Shown here piece by piece: positions 41,778 to 50,875 of a stretch of 64,000 nt of DNA. Numbering within the stretch: position 1 is the stretch's first letter; every line of letters begins with the position of its first letter. The stretch comes from Inquilinus ginsengisoli_B (GTDB taxonomy: Bacteria > Pseudomonadota > Alphaproteobacteria > DSM-16000 > Inquilinaceae), in NCBI RefSeq assembly GCF_050434925.1, contig NZ_JBNDJK010000001.1:5518001-5582000 (forward strand), in the 5' to 3' direction. The notes under the pieces are model-generated. The model worked only from the letters and a program-made list of their open reading frames with translations. It was not told where the DNA came from and did not search any database. Made by a program: the position numbers and the translations under genes.

Positions 41778-42515
41778 TCAAACCATCGCCATTCCGCCAT
41801 TCACATGGATGGTCTGGCCGGTGACATAGGCCGCCTCGCTGCTGGCGAGATAGAGGACCGCCGCGGCGATCTCGGCCGGGTCGCCCATCCGCGCCATCGG
41901 GATGGTGGCCGAGATCCGCGCCTTCTGCTCGTCGTTCAGCGCCTCGGTCATGGCGCTGGTGACGAAGCCCGGGGCGACACAGTTGACGGTGATGCCGCGG
42001 CTCGCAACCTCCTGCGCCAGCGCCTTGGTCATGCCGGTCAGGCCGGCCTTGGACGCCGCGTAGTTCACCTGGCCGGGGTTGCCGGTATGGCCGACGATCG
42101 AGGTGATCGACACGATCCGGCCCCAGCGCTTCTTCATCATGCCGCGCAGGGCCGCGCGCGCCAGGCGGAAACCGGACACCAGGTTGACGTCGAGGACGGT
42201 CTCGAAATCATCGTCCTTCATCCGCATCGCCAGGCCGTCACGGGTCAGGCCGGCATTGTTGACCAGGATGTCGATGCCGCCGGTCGCAGCCTCGGCCGCC
42301 TTGGCCACCGATTCGGCGCCTTCGGCGCTCGACAGGTCGCCCGGGGTCACATGGGCGCGCTCGCCCAGCTCACGGGCCAGCGCCTCCAGCTTCTCGACCT
42401 TGGTGCCTGACAGCGCCACGGTGGCACCCTGGGCGTGCAGCAGGGTCGCGATGGCGCGGCCGATGTCGCCCGAAGCGCCGGTGACCAGCGCCGACTTGCC
42501 GTTCAGATCGAACAT
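41778..42515 (-). CDS. fabG: 3-oxoacyl-ACP reductase
   Basis: NADPH-dependent reductase of the fatty-acid cycle. The 245-residue SDR has TGASGDIG (residues 13-20), NNAG, Ser in ITSIVGHTGNPGQ and YAASKAG, plus the C-terminal TGQTIHVNGGMAM that closes the FabG fold. It lies 32 bp after fabD in the order fabD-fabG-acpP-fabF. Confidence 0.96.
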   Translation of the reverse strand: MFDLNGKSALVTGASGDIGRAIATLLHAQGATVALSGTKVEKLEALARELGERAHVTPGDLSSAEGAESVAKAAEAATGGIDILVNNAGLTRDGLAMRMKDDDFETVLDVNLVSGFRLARAALRGMMKKRWGRIVSITSIVGHTGNPGQVNYAASKAGLTGMTKALAQEVASRGITVNCVAPGFVTSAMTEALNDEQKARISATIPMARMGDPAEIAAAVLYLASSEAAYVTGQTIHVNGGMAMV

Positions 42516-42547
42516 GCTTTCTATCCCCTGTGCTGCGGCCCTGTGCT

Positions 42548-43498
42548 TCAGGCGCCGGCCGATGCGATCCAGGCGTCGATCTCCTCCGGCGTCTGCAGCG
42601 ACACCGCGGCGAGGTCGCGATCGATGCGCTTGGCGAGGCCGGCCAGCACCTTGCCGGCCCCGAGCTCGACCAGTTCCTGCACGCCCGCGGATTTCATGTA
42701 AAGCACGCACTCGCGCCAGCGCACGGTGCCGGTCACCTGCTCGACCAGCAGGCGGCGGATCTCGTCCGGCGTGGTGACCGGGGCAGCAGTGACGTTGGCC
42801 ACCACCGGCACGGCCGGCGCCTTGATCTCGACCTCGGCCAGCGCCGCGCGCATCGCCTCGGCCGCCGGCGCCATCAGCGGACAATGGAAGGGCGCGCTGA
42901 CCGGCAGCAGGATGCTGCGCTTGGCGCCGAGCTCGGCCGCCAGCGCCATCGCCCGTTCCACCGCTTCCTTGTGGCCGCTGACCACGACCTGGCCCGGCGC
43001 GTTGTCGTTGGCCGCACTGCAGATCGAATCCGCGGTCGAGGCGCGGGCGGCGACGTCGCGCGCCTGGTCCAGGTCGAGGCCCAGCAGCGCCGCCATGGCG
43101 CCGATCCCGACCGGCACGGCCTTCTGCATCGACCGGCCGCGCAGGCGCAGCAGCCGGGCCGCATCGGCGACGCTGACCGCGCCGGCCGCGGCCAGGGCCG
43201 AATACTCGCCCAGGCTGTGGCCAGCGACGAAACCGGCGAGATCGGCGAGCGACTTGCCCGACCGCTCCGCCACCGTGCGCGCCGCGGCGACCGAGGCCGC
43301 CATCAGCGCCGGCTGGGCGTTCTCGGTCAGCGTCAGCGTTTCGATGTCGCCGTCGAACATCAGCTCGGACAGCTTCTGGCCCAGGGCCGCATCGACCTCG
43401 GCGAAAACCTCGCGTGCGGCGGCCGAACGCTCGGCCAGCGCCTTGCCCATGCCGACAGCCTGGCTGCCCTGTCCCGGAAACACGAAAGCGCGCGCCAT
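42548..43498 (-). CDS. fabD: Malonyl-CoA-ACP transacylase
   Basis: Loads malonyl groups onto ACP. The 316-residue protein begins AFVFPGQGSQAVGMGK and has the active-site Ser in VAGHSLGEYSALAAAG, a downstream Arg and the catalytic His in SAPFHCPLM. First gene of the minus-strand fatty-acid run and divergent from the ribosomal-protein operon. Confidence 0.97.
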   Translation of the reverse strand: MARAFVFPGQGSQAVGMGKALAERSAAAREVFAEVDAALGQKLSELMFDGDIETLTLTENAQPALMAASVAAARTVAERSGKSLADLAGFVAGHSLGEYSALAAAGAVSVADAARLLRLRGRSMQKAVPVGIGAMAALLGLDLDQARDVAARASTADSICSAANDNAPGQVVVSGHKEAVERAMALAAELGAKRSILLPVSAPFHCPLMAPAAEAMRAALAEVEIKAPAVPVVANVTAAPVTTPDEIRRLLVEQVTGTVRWRECVLYMKSAGVQELVELGAGKVLAGLAKRIDRDLAAVSLQTPEEIDAWIASAGA

Positions 43499-43591
43499 GG
43501 CGGCGATCCCCGCATCACAATGAGGGCGCTGGTCTTAGAGCCTCGCCATAGCAAGTCAAGCCTGATCGGCGATATCGGGTTCCGATCGCGC

Positions 43592-43619
43592 TTGATCTTC
43601 GGGCGTTCCCGAGTATAGT
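43592..43619 (+). promoter_or_regulatory. Candidate sigma-70 promoter for rpsF-rpsR-rplI
   Basis: TTGATC (43592-43597) and TATAGT (43614-43619) are separated by 16 bp in the 234-bp divergent region. The TATAGT box is a good match in this GC-rich background. It lies 113 bp upstream of the rpsF ATG, leaving a leader in which I see no clear S6:S18 autoregulatory structure. Confidence 0.5.
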
Positions 43620-43732
43620 GCGCGGCTTCGTCGATGCTCCTTGCCGGTCGCTTGGCATAGCGGCCGGCTTTGACATGGGCGGCTGGCGGTCCCCGCGCAG
43701 CGCCATGTCGGGAACAGCCATAAGGAGTCACA

Positions 43733-44197
43733 ATGCCACTTTACGAATGCGTGTACATCGCGCGGCAGGACGTGTCCGCCGCGCAGGTGGAGGCCCTGAC
43801 CGAGGGCTTCTCCACCATCCTCACCGAGAATGGCGGCAAGGTCACCAAGACCGAGTATTGGGGCCTGAAGAGCTTCGCCTATCGGATCAAGAAGAACCGC
43901 AAGGGCCACTACGTCCTGCTGAACATCGACGCTCCCGCGGCCGCCGTGGCCGAGATGGAGCGCCTCATGGGCATCAATGAGGACGTGCTGCGCACCCTGA
44001 CGCTGCGCATGGACGCTCTCGAGGAAGGCCCCTCGGCGATGATGCAGAGCCGGGCCGGCCGGGACCGTGACGGTCGCGACCGCGATGGCCGTGGCGACCG
44101 CGATGGCCCCCGCGGCGATCGTGATCGTGGCGAGCGCCGGGATCGCGGCTTCGGTGCCCCGCGTGAACAGGCCGAAGGTGAAGGAGCCCAGGCATGA
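43733..44197 (+). CDS. rpsF: 30S ribosomal protein S6
   Basis: The 154-residue protein has the S6 core (residues 1-100: YECVYIARQDVSAAQVEAL, YWGLKSFAYRIKKNRKGHY, LRTLTLRMDA in short segments). It continues with an unusual tail of about 45 residues built from RDRDGRDRDGRGDRDG-like repeats, giving a strongly charged disordered end. S6 binds S18 in the small subunit; rpsR overlaps by four bases downstream. Confidence 0.97.
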   Translation: MPLYECVYIARQDVSAAQVEALTEGFSTILTENGGKVTKTEYWGLKSFAYRIKKNRKGHYVLLNIDAPAAAVAEMERLMGINEDVLRTLTLRMDALEEGPSAMMQSRAGRDRDGRDRDGRGDRDGPRGDRDRGERRDRGFGAPREQAEGEGAQA

Positions 44198-44433
44198 GCG
44201 CGATGGGTGCACGCCGTCCGTTCTTCCGCCGCCGGAAGACCTGCCCGTTCTCCGGCGCCAACGCGCCGAAGATCGACTACAAGGACACCAAGCTGCTGGG
44301 CCGGTTCATCTCCGAGCGCGGCAAGATCGTCCCGAGCCGCATCACCGCGGTCTCGGCCAAGAAGCAGCGTGAGCTGGCCCGCGCCATCAAGCGCGCGCGC
44401 TTCCTCGGCCTCCTGCCCTACATCGTGAAGTAA
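44194..44433 (+). CDS. rpsR: 30S ribosomal protein S18
   Basis: A 79-residue basic protein with the S18 signature: RRKTCPFSGANAPKIDYKD near the N-terminus, then GKIVPSRITAVSAKKQRELARAIKRAR in parts and LGLLPYIVK at the end. It partners S6 on 16S rRNA. Starts inside the rpsF stop (ATGA) and is followed 14 bp later by rplI. Confidence 0.98.
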   Translation: MSAMGARRPFFRRRKTCPFSGANAPKIDYKDTKLLGRFISERGKIVPSRITAVSAKKQRELARAIKRARFLGLLPYIVK

Positions 44434-44447
44434 GGGGAGGATCAGCC

Positions 44448-45032
44448 ATGGAAATCATCCTGCTGGAGCGGGTCGAGAAACTCGGCCAGATCGGCGACGT
44501 GGTGAAGGTGAAGCCCGGCTTCGCCCGCAACTACCTCCTGCCTCAGAAGAAGGCGCTGCGCGCGACCAAGGCCAACCTGGCCGTGTTCGAGAAGCAGCGG
44601 ATTCAGATCGAGGCCAACAACCTCGAGGCCAAGGCCGAGGCCGAGAAGGTCGCGGGCCGGATGGACGATGTGCAGATCGTCATCATCCGCCAGGCCGGCG
44701 ACACCGGCCAGCTCTACGGCTCGGTGTCGGCTCGTGACATCGCCGAAGCCCTGACCGAGGCGGGCTACACCGTCTCTCGCGGCCAGGTCGCGATCGAGCA
44801 GCCGATCAAGACCCTGGGCCTGGAGAAGATCCGGATCCGGCTGCACCCCGAGGTCAGCGTCATCGTTACCGTGAACGTCGCCCGCTCGGCCGAAGAGGCC
44901 GAGATGCAGCGTCAGCGCGGCGGCATGGTCGTCGCCTCGGTCCTCGAAGAGGAAGAAGCGGCGGCTGAAGCCGCTGCCGAGGCCGCCTTCGCCGAGGCCG
45001 AAGCCGAGACCACCGAGGGCGAGCCGGCCTAA
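44448..45032 (+). CDS. rplI: 50S ribosomal protein L9
   Basis: The 194-residue protein has the N-terminal L9 domain (MEIILLERVEKLGQIGDVV and KPGFARNYLLPQKKAL), a long connecting helix and the C-terminal domain ending near residue 150. It then carries an Ala/Glu-rich acidic tail of about 35 residues, as seen in other alphaproteobacteria. A ribosome binding site (AGGGGAGGA) precedes the ATG. Confidence 0.98.
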   Translation: MEIILLERVEKLGQIGDVVKVKPGFARNYLLPQKKALRATKANLAVFEKQRIQIEANNLEAKAEAEKVAGRMDDVQIVIIRQAGDTGQLYGSVSARDIAEALTEAGYTVSRGQVAIEQPIKTLGLEKIRIRLHPEVSVIVTVNVARSAEEAEMQRQRGGMVVASVLEEEEAAAEAAAEAAFAEAEAETTEGEPA

Positions 45033-45059
45033 CCAGCCCGGTTCGTTCTGTATCGAAAA

Positions 45060-45090
45060 GGCGCGGACCTTCGGGTCCGCGCTTTTTTTT
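45060..45090 (+). terminator. Rho-independent terminator of the rpsF operon
   Basis: Stem GCGCGGACC / GGTCCGCGC closed by a TTCG tetraloop-type turn, then eight T residues. It ends the ribosomal-protein transcript 28 bp after rplI. Confidence 0.95.
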
Positions 45091-45110
45091 GTTGGGGAGC
45101 GCCACCCGCC

Positions 45111-45129
45111 CAACCTGAACAACAGGTTG
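45111..45129. promoter_or_regulatory. Palindromic candidate operator upstream of mprF
   Basis: CAACCTG and CAGGTTG form a perfect 7-bp inverted repeat around five central bases, 74 bp before the mprF start and just after the upstream terminator. Position suggests a regulator site; the binding protein is unknown. Confidence 0.4.
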
Positions 45130-45202
45130 CAAACTCTTAACGTGATCCGGAGCCTGGGCGGGATTAGCGTCCGGCCGATCCGGTCCAATCGAGTTCCCCT
45201 CC

Positions 45203-47836
45203 ATGTCCACGGCACAGCCGCAGGCGGTTTCCATTCCGACTGCCGACGCGGCCGCCGTCACCGGCGGCCTGACCCTTCGACCCATGCACCAGCGCCTGAA
45301 GCCGGCCCTGCTGACCATCGTCACCCTGCTGCTGTTCGCCGGCGCCGCCTATGCGATCCGGCAGGAGCTGGCGACGATGAGCTGGCACGACCTGATCGCC
45401 CGCATCCGCGCCTTGCCCTGGACCTCGGTCGGCTTGGCCCTCATGGGCACGATCGGCAGCTTCATCGCCCTGATGGGCTATGACTGGTCGGCGCTGCGCT
45501 ATGTCGGCGCCCGGGTGCCGCTGCGGACCATGGCGCTGGCCAGCTTCTGCGGCTACGCCGTCGGCAACACCATCGGCGGCCTGATCACCGCCAGCTCGGT
45601 GCGCTACCGGGTCTACACCGCGACCGGGCTGGAGTTCGGAGACATCGCCAAGGTCGCCGGCTTCTGCGCCCTCGCCTTCGGCTTCGGCATCGCCACCGTC
45701 GGCGCCGCGGGGATGCTGCTGCAGCCGCATCTGCTGACCCGCGCGCTCGGCATCCACAGCGGCTGGAGCACCGCCGTGGCCGGCATCGTCCTGGCCGGCG
45801 CCGCTTTGTTCCTGCTGCTCTGCGCCCTTCGCCGGCCCGGCCAGCCCTTCCTGGGCCGGGTCCCGCTGCCCAGCTTCGGCATCGCCGCCGGCCAGCTGGT
45901 GATCTCGACGGTCGAGCTGCTGTTCGCCGGCTTCGCCTTCTGGGTCCTGCTGCCGCATGGCAGCGTGCCGTTCGGCGCCTTCTTCGTCGTGTTCGTCGTC
46001 GCCACCGTGGCCGGCATCCTCAGCCACGTGCCGGGGGGCGTCGGCGTGTTCGAATCGGTAATGCTGCTCGGCCTCGGCTCGGTGCTGCCGCCGCAGGCCA
46101 TCGCCGCGGCGCTGGTGGTCTACCGCGCGGTCTACTTCCTGATCCCGGTGATCCTGGCCGTCAGCATCCTCGCCAGCGCCGAGACGGCACGCGGGCTGCG
46201 CCGGCTGCAGAGCCACGCCCCGACCCGGCTGACACTCGACGTCGCCGGCCGGCTGATGCCGTCGGTGATGGCGGCGCTGATCTTCGTCGTCGGCACACTG
46301 CTGCTGATCTCGGCCGCCACGCCGACGCTGAAGAGCCGCATCGAGATCCTGGAAGATCTGCCGATCGCCGTGGTCGAGCTGTCGCACATCCTGGCCGCTG
46401 TGACCGGTCTGGCGCTGCTGGTCGTCGCCTGGGGCCTGTTCCGGCGGCTGATCGCGGCTTATTGGCTGACCCTGCTGCTGCTCGCGGTCAGCGCCGTGCT
46501 GGCCTTGGGCAAGGGCTTCGCCTGGCGCGAGGCGCTGCTGCTGCTGCTGTGCCTGGTCATCATGCTGCCCTGCCGGGAGGAGTTCTGGCGCCGCTCCGCC
46601 CTGTTCGACCAGCCGATGACCCCGGGCTGGCTGGTCGCGGTCGGCGGCGTCGTCGGCGGCATGGCCTGGCTGACCTTCTTCTCCTTCCGCCACGTCGCCT
46701 ATGCCAACGACCTGTGGTGGACCTTCGAGGTCCATGAGGAAGCGTCGCGCGCCCTGCGCGCCATGGTCGCGGTCAGCCTGCTGGCCACGCTGTACGGCCT
46801 GTGGCACCTGGTCCGGGCCCATCACGGCCGGATGACGGCGCCGACCGAGGCCGAGCTACACCAGGCCGAGCAGATCCTGCGGCAGCAGCCCCGCGCCGAG
46901 GCCAACCTGGTGCGCATGGGCGACAAGGCGCTGCTGTTCTCGGACAGCGGCCGCGCCTTCCTGATGTACGCCATCCAGGGCCGGACCTGGGCCGCGCTGG
47001 GCGATCCGGTCGGCGCGCGCGAGGACTGGCCGGAGCTGATCTGGCGCTTCCGCGAGATGACCGAGGCCACCAGCGGCCGCCCGGCCTATTACGGCGTCCG
47101 GGCCGAGACCCTGCCGCTCTATCTCGACACCGGCATGACCCTGTCGAAGCTGGGCGAGGAGGCGCGGGTGCCGCTGCGCGCCTTCACGCTGGAGGGTGGC
47201 AGCCGCAAGAAGGCGCTGCGCTACGCGCTGTCGCGCGGCGAGAAGGACGGGCTGACCTTCGAGATGGTTCCGGCCGGCTCCGGCGTGGGGCTGATCAGCG
47301 AGCTCGCCGCCGTCTCCGACGACTGGCTGCACAAGCAGGCGGCAAAGGAAAAGCGGTTCTCGCTCGGCGCCTTCATCCCCGACTACGTCCACGGCTCGCC
47401 CACGGCCCTGGTGCGCGAGAACGGCCGGCTGGTGGCCTTCGCCACGCTGATGGTGACCGACGAGAAGAGCGAGGTCGCCATCGACCTGATGCGCCATACC
47501 GAGGCGAACTCCAAGCTGGTGATGGAGTTCCTGATCACGAAGCTGATCGTGCATTTCAAGAATCAGGGCTATGAGACGCTGAGTCTCGGCATGGCGCCGC
47601 TGTCGGGGCTGGAGAGCCACCCGCTGGCCCCGCTGTGGCACCGCATCGGCCGCTTCGTCTACCGCAGCGGCGCGCGCTTCTACAACTTCGAGGGGCTGCG
47701 CACCTTCAAGCAGAAATACGACCCGGTGTGGGAGCCGCGCTACCTGGCGACGCCGAGCGGCCTGGCCCCGGCCCTGGCCATCTCGGACATCGCGGCGCTG
47801 ATCGGCGGCGGGATCAAGGGGCTGGTGGCACGATGA
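45203..47836 (+). CDS. mprF: Bifunctional lysylphosphatidylglycerol flippase/synthetase MprF
   Basis: An 877-residue membrane protein. Residues about 30-550 hold some 14 membrane helices, the flippase part, with VPGGVGVFESVMLLGLGSV-type motif (HVPGGVGVFE). The cytosolic C-terminal 300 residues are the DUF2156 aminoacyl transferase, with GDPVGAREDW, FALEGGSRKK-like (FTLEGGSRKK) and EGLRTFKQKYDPVWEPRYL in short parts. It moves lysine from lysyl-tRNA to phosphatidylglycerol and flips the lipid, lowering surface charge. It overlaps the AcvB gene by four bases. Confidence 0.93.
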   Translation: MSTAQPQAVSIPTADAAAVTGGLTLRPMHQRLKPALLTIVTLLLFAGAAYAIRQELATMSWHDLIARIRALPWTSVGLALMGTIGSFIALMGYDWSALRYVGARVPLRTMALASFCGYAVGNTIGGLITASSVRYRVYTATGLEFGDIAKVAGFCALAFGFGIATVGAAGMLLQPHLLTRALGIHSGWSTAVAGIVLAGAALFLLLCALRRPGQPFLGRVPLPSFGIAAGQLVISTVELLFAGFAFWVLLPHGSVPFGAFFVVFVVATVAGILSHVPGGVGVFESVMLLGLGSVLPPQAIAAALVVYRAVYFLIPVILAVSILASAETARGLRRLQSHAPTRLTLDVAGRLMPSVMAALIFVVGTLLLISAATPTLKSRIEILEDLPIAVVELSHILAAVTGLALLVVAWGLFRRLIAAYWLTLLLLAVSAVLALGKGFAWREALLLLLCLVIMLPCREEFWRRSALFDQPMTPGWLVAVGGVVGGMAWLTFFSFRHVAYANDLWWTFEVHEEASRALRAMVAVSLLATLYGLWHLVRAHHGRMTAPTEAELHQAEQILRQQPRAEANLVRMGDKALLFSDSGRAFLMYAIQGRTWAALGDPVGAREDWPELIWRFREMTEATSGRPAYYGVRAETLPLYLDTGMTLSKLGEEARVPLRAFTLEGGSRKKALRYALSRGEKDGLTFEMVPAGSGVGLISELAAVSDDWLHKQAAKEKRFSLGAFIPDYVHGSPTALVRENGRLVAFATLMVTDEKSEVAIDLMRHTEANSKLVMEFLITKLIVHFKNQGYETLSLGMAPLSGLESHPLAPLWHRIGRFVYRSGARFYNFEGLRTFKQKYDPVWEPRYLATPSGLAPALAISDIAALIGGGIKGLVAR

Positions 47837-49272
47837 AACGGACCTCCTGGCTGGTCGCCGCCGGGCTGGCGGTGACGGCCGGGGTCGCCCTGGCCGCCGC
47901 GGCCTGGCTGATCCCCGACCAGCGCGCCTCGGCCGCGCCGACGCGCAGCTATGACGGCGGCACCCTCGGCTCGGTCCGGCTGTGGCAGCCGGAGGGGCAG
48001 CCGGGCTCCATGGTGTTCCTGCTGTCGGACGATACCGGCTGGACTCCGGAGTTCGACGCGGCGGCGCAGCAGTTGCAGGGCAGCGGCGCCTTCGTCGTCG
48101 GCGTCGACCTTAAGAGCTATCTCGACGGGCTGGAGCACAGCGACGACGAGGACTGCCACTCCCCGGCCGGCGATTTCGAGGATCTGAGCCAGCGGCTCGA
48201 GCGCGAGTTCAAATTCGCCGCCTACCACGCCCCGGTCGTCGTCGGGCGGGGCGAGGGCGCGACCGTGGCCTATGGCGCGGTGGCCCAGGCGGCGGCCAAG
48301 ACCACGATCGCGGGCGGCGCCAGCATCGGCTCGCTGCCGCCGCTGAAGACCAAGCTGCCGCTGTGCTCCGGCCCGGCCGACACGCCGGTGGCGACGGCGG
48401 CCCCGGGCGGCGGCTTCACCTATGGGCCGCAGCCGCACATCCCCGGCTGGTGGCGCATCGGCCTGCAGCAGCCGGATGCGGCCGCGAGCGACCTTGCCGC
48501 GGCCTCGGGCGGCGAGGTGGTGACCCTGCCGCAGGATGCGCCGCTGGCCGACCAGGTCGTGGCGATGCTGCATCAGGACGCGCCGGCGGATGCCGACGCC
48601 TCCGCCGTCAGCAGCCTGCCGCTGGAGGAGTTGCAGGCGTCCGGCCCCTCGCCCACCCTGGCGATCATCTATTCCGGCGATGGCGGTTGGCAGGATCTCG
48701 ACAAGACCATCGGCGAAGCTCTTCAGAGCAAAGGGGTTTCCGTCGTCGGCGTCGACAGCCTGCGCTATTTCTGGAGCCAGCAGACGCCGGAACAGACGGC
48801 CAAGGACCTGGCCCATATCATCGACCATTACGGCAAGGCCTGGGGCGCCCAGCGCGTGATCCTGGTCGGCTATTCCTTCGGCGCCAATATCCTGCCCTTC
48901 GCCTACAACCGGCTGCCGGCGACGGAGAAGGCGAAGGTCGACCAGATCAGTCTGCTGGGCCTGGCCGAGCGGACTGATTTCGAGATCCGGGTCACCGGCT
49001 GGCTCGGCGTCAGCGCCGATGACGACGCGCCGCCGGTGGCGCCGGAGCTGAAGTCGATCGACCCGGCCCGGATCCAGTGCTTCTACGGCGAGGAGGAGGA
49101 CGACACCGTCTGCCCAACCCCCGCCATGGCCGGCGCCGAGGTGATCAAGACCACCGGCGGGCACCATTTCGACGGCGATTACGACAGCCTCGCGCAGGTC
49201 ATCATGGACGGCGCCGCAATGCGTCAGAAGACGGCCCTTTCGCCTGCTGCTACCAAGCCAGCAAGTCCTTGA
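47833..49272 (+). CDS. acvB: AcvB/VirJ-family periplasmic hydrolase
   Basis: A 479-residue exported protein with a signal peptide (about residues 1-35). Two similar alpha/beta-hydrolase-like halves are present; the second has the nucleophile Ser in VGYSFGAN near residue 348, Asp in the following region and His in TGGHHFDGDY. AcvB-type proteins are reported to hydrolyse lysyl-phosphatidylglycerol in Agrobacterium and Rhizobium, where the gene also follows the mprF homologue lpiA. The four-base overlap with mprF supports the same opposing roles here. Confidence 0.88.
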   Translation: MKRTSWLVAAGLAVTAGVALAAAAWLIPDQRASAAPTRSYDGGTLGSVRLWQPEGQPGSMVFLLSDDTGWTPEFDAAAQQLQGSGAFVVGVDLKSYLDGLEHSDDEDCHSPAGDFEDLSQRLEREFKFAAYHAPVVVGRGEGATVAYGAVAQAAAKTTIAGGASIGSLPPLKTKLPLCSGPADTPVATAAPGGGFTYGPQPHIPGWWRIGLQQPDAAASDLAAASGGEVVTLPQDAPLADQVVAMLHQDAPADADASAVSSLPLEELQASGPSPTLAIIYSGDGGWQDLDKTIGEALQSKGVSVVGVDSLRYFWSQQTPEQTAKDLAHIIDHYGKAWGAQRVILVGYSFGANILPFAYNRLPATEKAKVDQISLLGLAERTDFEIRVTGWLGVSADDDAPPVAPELKSIDPARIQCFYGEEEDDTVCPTPAMAGAEVIKTTGGHHFDGDYDSLAQVIMDGAAMRQKTALSPAATKPASP

Positions 49273-49291
49273 TCTATCAACTTTAATCCTG

Positions 49292-49331
49292 TTGCCCACA
49301 GATCCGTCCACATTTGATCCCGCTATCCACA
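49292..49331. promoter_or_regulatory. DnaA-box-like cluster upstream of dnaB
   Basis: Three nine-mers resemble the DnaA box TTATCCACA on the same strand: TTGCCCACA at 49292-49300 (two mismatches), CCGTCCACA at 49304-49312 (three) and CTATCCACA at 49323-49331 (one). They lie in the 115-bp gap before dnaB. Only the last is strong. Confidence 0.4.
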
Positions 49332-49387
49332 GCGGAAGGTCTCGGTGGTTATGGCGGTGCCATGCCCGGCTGCGGTAGGTTGGGCCG

Positions 49388-50864
<1,477 letters not shown>

Positions 50865-50875
<11 letters not shown>

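Noticed and set aside
45164..46825. Minus-strand open frame of 553 codons across mprF
   Set aside because: Very Gln/Asp/Gly-rich antisense translation of membrane helices, with no start signal.
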